NCBI GenBank assembly: GCA_963668435.2
Contig: CAXXSC010000005.1
Coordinates: 1-64,000 of the forward strand
Direction: 5' to 3'
Length of the DNA: 64,000 bases
Source of the DNA: G963668435 sp963668435
GTDB lineage: Bacteria; Latescibacterota; Latescibacteria; Latescibacterales; Latescibacteraceae
The notes below the pieces were generated by a model. That model was not told where the DNA came from. It worked only from the letters and a program-made list of their open reading frames with translations, and ran no database searches. A program made the position numbers and the translations under genes. Positions 1 to 6,547 of this stretch are shown here, piece by piece; within the stretch, counting starts at the first letter, position 1, and every line of letters begins with the position of its first letter.

Positions 1-40
1 AGCTATTGATGTCATTATCAAAATCATCAATCAAATCTGA

Positions 41-229
41 CATAGTATCCGGTATGCAGGCGGCGGCTTCGAGTTCAACAGCGTTTCTCAGCTTGAGGCG
101 TTTATCGAGGTCGTTGTCGATACCATCGTTGATCACATTCAGGCCAACGCCGAGGTCAGCACAACAGTCACCGGTACCTCGCAGTCAGGCGGATCGGTGA
201 CCGGCACCGGAACAGGAACAGTTGCATGA
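41..229 (+). pseudogene. C-terminal remnant of a phage tail/baseplate-region protein
   Basis: The frame ending at the TGA at 227-229 reads as a believable protein end, with a helix-like stretch (SQLEAFIEVVVDTIVDHI) and a Ser/Thr/Gly-rich tail ending GTGTGTVA. An in-frame TGA at 38-40 and the lack of any ATG/GTG/TTG between it and the coding part mean the gene is either broken here or shifts frame from further upstream. Its stop overlaps the start of the W-like baseplate gene by four bases (ATGA), as is usual in a packed phage tail operon. In Mu- and P2-like phages the gene before the W-like gene is the baseplate spike/assembly protein (gp45/V). That identity is inferred from order only. Confidence 0.35.
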
Positions 230-654
230 CAAGTGAATCCCTTTATGGCCAGGACATACAGGTTGACAGCGATCTTGATGCCGCGCTTTCGGCATCGGGC
301 GAGATGATTGTCACCACAAGCGAGCGGGCGGCGCTCCAGGACATCAAGGCCCGCATCGAGACACCGGTCGGCGGGCTGTTTTACGATGCCGGTTTCGGCT
401 CAAACCTCATTGTCAATCTTTATGATGAGAACACGGAGACGGTCCGGCAGCAGATTGTCCTGGAAGTCGAGTCAGTGATCGAACAGGACCCGCGTGTCGT
501 GATCGGCAGCGTTGCCGCCTCGGTCAAGTCCTGGGACGAAAAGACGCTGACGATTGAAACATTTTTCCGCCTGATCGATGATACGAACACCTATAATCTC
601 GTGGTCGCGGTCGGCCAGAACACAGTGAGAGTACTCGATGATACCAGTAGATAA
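226..654 (+). CDS. Phage baseplate protein, GPW/gp25 (Mu gp46)-like
   Basis: A 142-residue protein, close to the usual length of the P2 gpW / T4 gp25 / Mu gp46 baseplate-wedge family. The middle part (TSERAALQDIKARIETPVGG, then FYDAGFGSNL) followed by alternating strands (VVIGSVAASVKSWDEKTLTIE) fits the family pattern, in which a sheath-initiating wedge protein anchors the tail sheath to the baseplate. It starts four bases inside the previous frame and its last 17 bases overlap the J-like gene at 638. Both overlaps suggest translational coupling. The order W-J-I-fibre matches P2 and Mu. Confidence 0.75.
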   Translation: MTSESLYGQDIQVDSDLDAALSASGEMIVTTSERAALQDIKARIETPVGGLFYDAGFGSNLIVNLYDENTETVRQQIVLEVESVIEQDPRVVIGSVAASVKSWDEKTLTIETFFRLIDDTNTYNLVVAVGQNTVRVLDDTSR

Positions 655-1757
655 ATCGCTTGATGACATCCGCACCGAATACCTCGCAAAAGTCGAGGAA
701 TTACAGGCGGAAGGAACGCTCCCCGAGGAGCTGAATCTTAATCGCGGCATGTTCCGGAGTTTCGTTGAACTATTCTCGGACGGCCATAGCCGGATGTATG
801 AATACCTTGCGGCGTTGCTTGTCCAGGCGTTCGGCGATACGGCCACCGGCGACTGGCTCAGGACCTTACACGCGCCCTCGGTCGGGATCACGCCCATCGG
901 CAAAACAAAGGCGAAAGGCAACGTCACATTTTCCCGGACAGAAACCAGCGGCAATGTCAACATCCCTGTCGGGCGGATCGTCAGGACCCGTCCTGATGGC
1001 AACGGCCTTGTGTACCGTTTCGTGACCACCGGGGCGGCGGTGCTTGCAGACGGATCGGGAGCGGTCACCGTACCGGTCGAGGCCGAGGAATACGGCAGCG
1101 CCTCCAATGTGGCCACCGGCATGATCTGCGAGTTTTCGACAAACATTCCCGGCATCGATGCCGTGACAAACGCCTCCGGCTGGTTGACCGATGAGGGTGT
1201 TGACGATGAGTCCGACGCGAGCCTTCAGGCGCGCTACAGGCTGGCTTTCAGCTCGGTCAACGGGGCCACGAAATACGCCTATGAGTCATGGGCGCGCTCG
1301 GTCGCCGGTGTTGCCGAGGTTCGTATTCTCGACCAGCACCCGCGCGGCCAGGGGGACAGTCGATGTTGTCATTACCGGCACGGGCGGGACGCCAACAGCC
1401 AGCCTCATCGAGGCCGTGACCGCGGTGATTGAATCGCTTCGGCCGATCAATGACGATGTTTCTGTCTACGGGGCGACAGCGGTTGCGGTCGATATCACCG
1501 CCGAATTAACGCTGACCGGCGGGACAGCCTCGGAGATCGAAAGCGCCGTGGAAACGGCACTCCAGACGCTGTTCGGTTCGGAGATAACAATCGGCGAGGA
1601 TGTTACCCTTGACCGCCTGATCTCGACCATCATGCAGGCCAGCCGATACATCAAATCGGTGGCGATCACGGCCCCGGCTGCGGATGTCGAGATCGAGAAC
1701 AGCGAGCGGGCCGATCTCGGAACGATCACCCTGACAACAAGCACGGCGGGAGTATAA
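638..1757 (+). pseudogene. Phage baseplate J-like protein, +1 frameshift
   Basis: Two frames together give about 372 residues, the normal size of Mu gp47 / P2 gpJ baseplate proteins. The first frame runs from ATG 638 to about 1350 and includes the typical middle (FRSFVELFSDG..., IPVGRIVRTRPDG, DDESDASLQARYRLAF). After the G5 run at 1351-1355 sense is lost and the family-like sequence continues one frame over (GTVDVVITGTGGTPTASLIE, then VTLDRLISTIMQASRYIKSV) to the TAA before 1758. Removing one G restores a single reading frame. Without that the protein is cut before its C-terminal domain. The cause may be a sequencing error in a homopolymer or real decay of the prophage. Confidence 0.75.
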
Positions 1758-1758
1758 C

Positions 1759-2442
1759 ATGGCCAGTTTCTTTGAGTATTTCAAATCCCTGGGGATGCCG
1801 TACATCAAAAAGGAAGGCGGTGTCAATGAAGGGATCGCCCGCGCGGCCGGGGATCAGATGGACGACGCCAAAGAGGATATCAAGTGGGTTCGGCGGCAGT
1901 TTATCCCGGCGCTCTGCGAAGATGAATTGGTCACGGCCCATGCTAAGGCTCGCGGGATCGAGCGCTATGAGTACGAGTCGGACGAGTTCTTCCGGAACCG
2001 CATTCAGAATGCCTATCAGTTTTTTGAGAGCGGCGGACGAGTCGCCGGGATGAATGAATTTCTCGCGGCTATCGGAATCAAGGGCGGCGTTCTGGAATAT
2101 CACGAGTACAGCGGCGAGCCCGCTATCGGATGGGCGGAATTCGCGGCTGTCGTGGATATGGAAACAGTCAACCAGGACCCGGAAAGCCGGGTGTTCCTGA
2201 CCGATCTTTTCAACGAGCTGAAACCGGCACGGAGCAAGCTGGCGCTGTTTGTTTTTACCCTGGACACGACGTTCACGTCACAGCCGATTGTCACGCTTGG
2301 GGTGACAGACTACACGGCGTTCATCGAGTGTCACGGGATCGCGGCCCGGAGTTTCGACATCATCGGCTGGGGCTGCGAAACGCTCGACGGTGTCGGGACG
2401 CTTGACGGCCACTGGGGCGAGCTGACAATTACTGATCTATAG
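1759..2442 (+). CDS. Phage tail protein I-like (Mu gp48 / P2 gpI)
   Basis: A 227-residue protein directly after the J-like gene, the place of tail protein I in P2- and Mu-like phages, where it forms part of the baseplate. The N-terminal half is rich in charged helices (DDAKEDIKWVRRQFIPAL, GIERYEYESDEFFRNRIQNA) as in that family, and the C-terminal part is beta-rich with an unusual Gly-rich end (GWGCETLDGVGTLDGHWG). A GGGAG Shine-Dalgarno lies a few bases before the ATG, one base after the J-like stop. The family call rests mainly on order, size and the N-terminal pattern. Confidence 0.65.
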   Translation: MASFFEYFKSLGMPYIKKEGGVNEGIARAAGDQMDDAKEDIKWVRRQFIPALCEDELVTAHAKARGIERYEYESDEFFRNRIQNAYQFFESGGRVAGMNEFLAAIGIKGGVLEYHEYSGEPAIGWAEFAAVVDMETVNQDPESRVFLTDLFNELKPARSKLALFVFTLDTTFTSQPIVTLGVTDYTAFIECHGIAARSFDIIGWGCETLDGVGTLDGHWGELTITDL

Positions 2443-2451
2443 GAGGATTAC

Positions 2452-2817
2452 ATGGCTGTTGTTGTAGCGACAAATGCATATCGAGAAGAGCAGGCGGCGC
2501 GGGCGGTTTCCGGCGCGGCCTCGCTGGTGCCGTACAAGGTGGCGTTCGGCGACGGTACGACACTGGAGGGCATCGAGGACATCGCGCTCGAAAACGAGCT
2601 GTTCCGTGTCGATCCCGATGACGTGAGTTCGGACGGGACGATCCTCACGGTAACGGTCGAGATCGATTACAGTGATACCGGAGATTCCCCGATCAGCGAA
2701 ATCGGGATTTATGCCGATAACGGCGGCACCGATCTCCTCATGGGCCGCAAGGTGTTCACACCGAAAACGTTCACCGCACCGGACCGCAGTGTCTTCACGG
2801 CTGCGTTTTCGTATTAA
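2452..2817 (+). CDS. Phage tail-collar fibre N-terminal-like protein
   Basis: A 121-residue protein behind a strong GGAGG ribosome site. The pattern PYKVAFGDGT...LENELFRV followed by strands and ISEIGIYADNGG is typical of the N-terminal domain that attaches tail-collar or side-tail fibres to the baseplate. Normally this domain continues into a long fibre shaft. Here it stands alone, and the shaft or tip role may be taken by the two downstream genes. It sits nine bases after the tail I gene and nine before the next gene, in the same operon. Confidence 0.55.
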   Translation: MAVVVATNAYREEQAARAVSGAASLVPYKVAFGDGTTLEGIEDIALENELFRVDPDDVSSDGTILTVTVEIDYSDTGDSPISEIGIYADNGGTDLLMGRKVFTPKTFTAPDRSVFTAAFSY

Positions 2818-2826
2818 GGAGGGGCG

Positions 2827-3213
2827 ATGGCGAATATTGATGGCAATCCAACGTTTCAAGGGCACGTCAGGCAGCTTGAGCCGACCGATCCGAAAGCGCC
2901 CGAGACCTGGAATCCGAATTACCAGGCGCTGATCAATAACGATGTCTTTCTCGCAATTGCCATTTGTGGCGGTGAGATCGTTCCGGCAGCGGGCGGCGAA
3001 ACGGTGACCTATGACGGCGAGGGCCGGGTGAGCACGGTGAGCTACACCACCTGGCCGGTCGGCACCAAGACAATCGTCTATGACGATGGAAACGGCGGGC
3101 GGATCGATTATGTCGAGGTGGTTTTGAGTTCCCCGGCCGCGATCACGGTCCGCAACACTTATTCATACGATGCCGAGGGTAGAATCTCAGGCAAGACAAG
3201 GACGGTGAGCTGA
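2827..3213 (+). CDS. Prophage protein with YD-repeat-like segments, function unknown
   Basis: A 128-residue protein with a strong AGGAGG site. The C-terminal half has two motifs resembling single RHS/YD repeats (VTYDGEGRVSTVSY and YSYDAEGRISGK). The N-terminal half (FQGHVRQLEPTDPKAPETW) is unlike anything I recognise. It lies between the fibre-attachment-like gene and the glycine-rich fibre gene, so a structural role in the tail tip is likely. No catalytic motif is visible. Confidence 0.6.
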   Translation: MANIDGNPTFQGHVRQLEPTDPKAPETWNPNYQALINNDVFLAIAICGGEIVPAAGGETVTYDGEGRVSTVSYTTWPVGTKTIVYDDGNGGRIDYVEVVLSSPAAITVRNTYSYDAEGRISGKTRTVS

Positions 3214-3214
3214 T

Positions 3215-3967
3215 ATGATGGAGGCGTATTTACGAAAAATTGAGCTCGCTCTCGGCGGGCTTAGCGGCGAAAACTACCAGGAGTTTCTCAGTGGAAGCGG
3301 TACCTGGACGGTGCCGGAAAATGTCGAGTTTGTCGATTTCCTTATCGTCGGCGGTGGCGGTGGCGGCGGCGCTTATTCATCCGGTTACGGCGGCGGCGGC
3401 GGTGGTGGTATGATCATAACCCGCAAGCATTATAAAGTCACTCCGGGCGCAAGCATCAGCTACACAGTCGGCGCTGGCGGCGCTGGTGGATCGTCGGCGC
3501 CGGGCAGTTCAGGCGGATCGTCGTCATTTGACGGGATCACGGCAATAAGAGGCAGCGGCGGCGCAAAAGGCAGCTCATCAGGTGTTGCCGGTGGCGGCGG
3601 CGGTGGTGCTAAAACCGGGCCCGGTCCGTTTACCTATACATTAAATGGCAGTATGTATAATCGCTGGTTCACTTACAGTGTTGTGGATGGTTCGGTTGCC
3701 AGCAGCGCCTCTTTTTCCTCGGCGTTCGGGGAACTCATTTCCGGTGCCAAAGGTGGTAATGGCGGAACCACGAGGAATAATGCCGGAAATTCCCCGTTTG
3801 GTGTCGGCGGAAGTTATTCAGGTGGTGGCGCAAGCTTCGGGAATGGCGGCACCTCTTCCAGCCCCGATGCTGCGGACAACACCGGCGCGGGTGGTGCGAG
3901 CGGTGAAAATGATGCAACAACTGGCGGCAACGGCGGTTCGGGCTATATTCTGGTCATCTGGCGATAG
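3215..3967 (+). CDS. Glycine-rich phage tail fibre tip protein
   Basis: A 250-residue protein with a short N-terminal helix (AYLRKIELALGGLSGENYQEF), a strand motif (GSGTWTVPENVEFVDFLIVG) and then long runs of Gly, Ser and Ala, ending in GGSGYILVIWR. The TWTVP...VDFLIVGGGGGGG...GYILVIW architecture is the known glycine-rich domain of tail fibre tip proteins, in which polyglycine helices pack into a receptor-binding bundle. The ATG lies two bases after the preceding stop. The Gly-rich codons make the DNA locally repetitive, a common site for recombination or phase change of host range. Confidence 0.75.
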   Translation: MMEAYLRKIELALGGLSGENYQEFLSGSGTWTVPENVEFVDFLIVGGGGGGGAYSSGYGGGGGGGMIITRKHYKVTPGASISYTVGAGGAGGSSAPGSSGGSSSFDGITAIRGSGGAKGSSSGVAGGGGGGAKTGPGPFTYTLNGSMYNRWFTYSVVDGSVASSASFSSAFGELISGAKGGNGGTTRNNAGNSPFGVGGSYSGGGASFGNGGTSSSPDAADNTGAGGASGENDATTGGNGGSGYILVIWR

Positions 3968-3978
3968 GAGATAATAAG

Positions 3979-4365
3979 GTGATATTTGCTGAAATCGAAA
4001 ACAACAGAGTGTGCTTTGTCGGCGAGACTGAAATTCTGCCGGTATTCTCGGGCGGCATAACGGCGGTGGAAGTCCCGGAGGGAGTCACAGTGGCCGAGGG
4101 CGATGTTTACGAGTCCGGCCAGTTCAGGTCCATCACGACGGCGGAACTATATGAACTGCATTTGCCGATTTTCAATGAAATACGCAACCGGCTTTTCGCG
4201 GAAACGGAATGGATCAGGCAGCGTCACGAGGACAGGCTGGCGCTCGGTATCGATGACACGGCCAACTGGACGGCCTGGCTCAATTACTGGCAGGCGCTCC
4301 GGGATATGCCCGATGCTGCCGGTTTCGATCCGGCAGAACCCGAGTGGCCGACACAGCCGGAGTGA
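3979..4365 (+). CDS. Phage tail fibre assembly/chaperone-like protein
   Basis: A 128-residue acidic protein with a GTG start, preceded by ATAGGAGATAA. It has an N-terminal beta section (MIFAEIENNRVCFVGETE) and a C-terminal helix with RNRLFAETEWIRQRHEDR and NWTAWLNYWQALRDMP. The 'I(R)xxLxxTxWxxxRxxDE' and 'WxxYRQALRD' pattern is shared by short tail-assembly proteins encoded right after phage fibre genes. Position directly downstream of the glycine-rich fibre gene supports a chaperone role. Confidence 0.65.
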   Translation: MIFAEIENNRVCFVGETEILPVFSGGITAVEVPEGVTVAEGDVYESGQFRSITTAELYELHLPIFNEIRNRLFAETEWIRQRHEDRLALGIDDTANWTAWLNYWQALRDMPDAAGFDPAEPEWPTQPE

Positions 4366-4482
4366 GATAAGGACAATCACTTTTAAACCTGAGAGAAGGG
4401 AGGGCCTATGCCGGATACATGTTATTAGGAACTGAGCGGCTCAAACAGGGCCAACACAATCACGCATAAAAAGGAGTGCAGC

Positions 4483-4902
4483 ATGAAACATTGTATGATT
4501 ATTCTCATCGCCGTTATTCTCGGATTTCTGTTCGCGATTACGGCAATGGCGGACACGGTCGAGCTGGCAAGCATCGAAATTACCACCGAGGTTTTCGAGG
4601 CGGCTCCCGATCCCGTCTTTGCCAAAGGAATCACCATCGAAATGCCCGGCGAAACTATATGCCTGGCACGAGGCACAGACATTGCCCTTGTTGCCGATTA
4701 CACACAGATGACCGCGCTGGAATACCTTGAAGGAATTGCGGAATGTGACAAAGTGGATACGGTGATCTATGCCATCGGCAAAGCGACTCGGGATGTCCAG
4801 AAAATCCCCCGCTGTTTTCTCTCATGTGCAAATCAGGTAATGGGCGAGGTGAATGACAGGACCATTTTCTATCATGGCCGCGGCCGGGTGCTGAGAGCTT
4901 AG
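4483..4902 (+). CDS. Small exported protein at prophage end, function unknown
   Basis: A 139-residue protein with AAGGAG before its ATG and a clear signal peptide (MKHCMIILIAVILGFLFAIT, cleavage near AMA-DTV). The mature part is short and contains four cysteines (CLARG, CDKVD, CFLSC) that could form disulfides in the periplasm. It follows the tail genes on the same strand and is closed by a strong terminator, so it may be a late prophage gene or a lysogenic-conversion protein. I recognise no family. Confidence 0.6.
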   Translation: MKHCMIILIAVILGFLFAITAMADTVELASIEITTEVFEAAPDPVFAKGITIEMPGETICLARGTDIALVADYTQMTALEYLEGIAECDKVDTVIYAIGKATRDVQKIPRCFLSCANQVMGEVNDRTIFYHGRGRVLRA

Positions 4903-4926
4903 GAATTTACGAACGACAAACAATCA

Positions 4927-4960
4927 AAAGGGCCAGACGAAATGCCTGGCCCTTTCATTT
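4927..4960 (+). terminator. Rho-independent terminator after prophage tail operon
   Basis: A perfect 10-bp stem (AAAGGGCCAG / CTGGCCCTTT) with a nine-base loop, followed by CATTT. It starts 25 bases after the stop of the exported-protein gene and should end the tail transcription unit. Confidence 0.85.
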
Positions 4961-4971
4961 AGAGAGCAGGC

Positions 4972-5061
4972 CGGGTGCGCCAACACCCGACCGACGCTGT
5001 AGAGAGCGTCAAGGCAAGCCTCTACTCTCAGAACAACCGCTGGCGTATAATATACAACGCC
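4972..5061 (+). promoter_or_regulatory. Structured leader upstream of the Dam gene, possible pseudoknot
   Basis: Several short hairpins sit in a row: CGGGTG/CACCCG (4972-4989), GACGCT/AGCGTC (4993-5010) and GGCGT/ACGCC (5042-5061). The six-base loop of the second hairpin (GTAGAG, 4999-5004) is exactly complementary to CTCTAC at 5020-5025, which allows an H-type pseudoknot. A TATAAT box at 5046-5051 lies in the last hairpin loop and could be the -10 of the methylase gene, although I see no good -35. If transcribed from upstream, the fold could regulate the downstream gene. Confidence 0.4.
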
Positions 5062-5090
5062 TGAGATTTTACGACAAGAAGAGGTATCAA

Positions 5091-5849
5091 TTGCTTAATG
5101 CTCCAATTTGCTGGATGGGTGGTAAGAGGCGGCTCCGGAAAGAAATTATCAGCCGGATTCCCGAACATACATGTTATGCCGAGGTTTTCGGCGGTGCCGG
5201 GTGGGTTTTATTCGGGAAAGAGCCCTCGAAAGCGGAAATGTACAACGATATCGACGGGGACCTTTACAACCTGTTCAACATCATCAAAACGGCACACCGG
5301 GCTTTCATCGAGGCGTTCGATCTCATCCTCATTAGCAGGAAACTATTCGCCGATTTCATCAACACCGATCCGGCCGACCTGAACGAGATTCAGCGGGCGG
5401 TGAGGTTCTACTATATGCTCAAGGTGTCGTTCGGCGGTCTGAATATAAGTTATGGCTATTCGAAAATGCAGCGGCCGACCTTAAACCTGAAAACGATTGA
5501 CGAGACGATCCGGGCGGTCCATGAGCGGCTGAGAACGGTTTATATCGAGGGTGAGAGCTATGAAAATGTCATCGGGCGTTATGATGGCCAGGAAACGTTT
5601 TTCTACCTCGATCCTCCCTATTATAAGACGGCCTCCTATCGTTTCACCCTGGGCCTCGATGATTACAAAAAGCTGGCCGCAATTCTGGCCGCCATCGATG
5701 GCCGGTTCCTCCTCTCGATCAATGATCATGAAGTCATGCGGGACGTGTTCAAGGATTTCAAGATCGAGGAGCTCGAAGTGGGGTACTCGGTTGGAAGGAT
5801 GAGCGAATCGAGAAAGAAGTATGGGGAGTTGTTGATTTCAAATTATTGA
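5091..5849 (+). CDS. Dam-type N6-adenine DNA methyltransferase (D12 class)
   Basis: A 252-residue S-adenosylmethionine-dependent DNA adenine methylase. The N-terminus has the ICWMGGKRRL motif and the cofactor-binding FGGAG (residues 33-37). The catalytic DPPY is at residues 174-177 in the expected order for the alpha (Dam/M.EcoRV-like) group, followed by SINDH. The size is close to Dam (about 270). Translation probably starts at TTG 5091, six bases after AAGAGG. No restriction gene is adjacent, so it is likely a phage 'orphan' methylase that protects DNA or times gene expression. Base composition matches the phage genes upstream. The AT-rich island begins exactly at its stop codon. Confidence 0.85.
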   Translation: MLNAPICWMGGKRRLRKEIISRIPEHTCYAEVFGGAGWVLFGKEPSKAEMYNDIDGDLYNLFNIIKTAHRAFIEAFDLILISRKLFADFINTDPADLNEIQRAVRFYYMLKVSFGGLNISYGYSKMQRPTLNLKTIDETIRAVHERLRTVYIEGESYENVIGRYDGQETFFYLDPPYYKTASYRFTLGLDDYKKLAAILAAIDGRFLLSINDHEVMRDVFKDFKIEELEVGYSVGRMSESRKKYGELLISNY

Positions 5850-6547
5850 TGTATATTTCAAAATCGTTTTGTATTATTGAAAAAAAAGAGCGTGGCGATT
5901 TATCACATTCATCCGGGTTGATTTATCGCGCGCGGGAACACCTTGTCATACCATCTTATAATTTGGACAGAGATAATGTTTATTTATTTAAAACTCCACA
6001 TCATGAGCGCTTAAAACGTGATTACAAAGTTCCATTGTGGCAAGTTGCTTTAGCCACAAGTGCTGCACCGACTTTTTTTAAATGTTATAAAGGAGTTGAC
6101 AACATAAGGCTTGTTGATGGGGGCGTTTGGGCAAATAATCCTGCTATGGTTGGCCTTGTTGAGGGTATAAGTTTATTTAATAGATCTTTAGATAAAATAA
6201 AAATATTATCTCTCGGAACAACTGATCCAATAAAAGGTCGGACAGATAGTTTGAATAGTGGTGGCAGAATTCAATGGTGTTTTGATGCTGTGGACATTGT
6301 TATGCGAGGACAAAGCATAGGTGTAATAAATCAAATCCAGCATTTATTAGGAGAACAGAATTTTTTAAGAGTAGATGTAAATGTACCTGATAAAGTTTTT
6401 CAGCTTGATAAAATATCAGGTGAAAAACTATTAAGTCATGCATCAGATGAAAGTCGTTTTCAAACACCAAAAATTAAAGAATTGTTCGTAGATCATATTG
6501 CGCCCGAATTTAAACCTTTATACAGATTAACTGGAGAGAAAAAATGA
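5849..6547 (+). pseudogene. CapV-like patatin phospholipase, N-terminus missing
   Basis: About 232 residues match the C-terminal two thirds of a bacterial patatin-like phospholipase. Visible motifs are VYLFKTPHHERLKRDYKVP, WQVALATSAAPTFF and the catalytic-Asp motif DGGVWANNPA. The glycine-rich oxyanion motif and the nucleophile elbow GxSxG, which belong in the first 80 or so residues, are absent and there is no room for them: the Dam gene ends at the same point. The first 25-30 residues from the new junction do not look like the family. Such patatins (CapV) are CBASS effectors activated by cyclic nucleotides. This copy lacks its catalytic Ser and should be inactive. Its stop overlaps the next gene (ATGA), so it was the first gene of that operon. 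Confidence 0.8.

Noticed and set aside
472..1155. Long open frame on the minus strand in the prophage
   Set aside because: It is the mirror of the W/J-like genes, has no ribosome site and no family features.
638..1757. Programmed +1 frameshift in the J-like gene
   Set aside because: Baseplate J genes are not known to use frameshifting, and a G homopolymer is a common error site. An indel is simpler.
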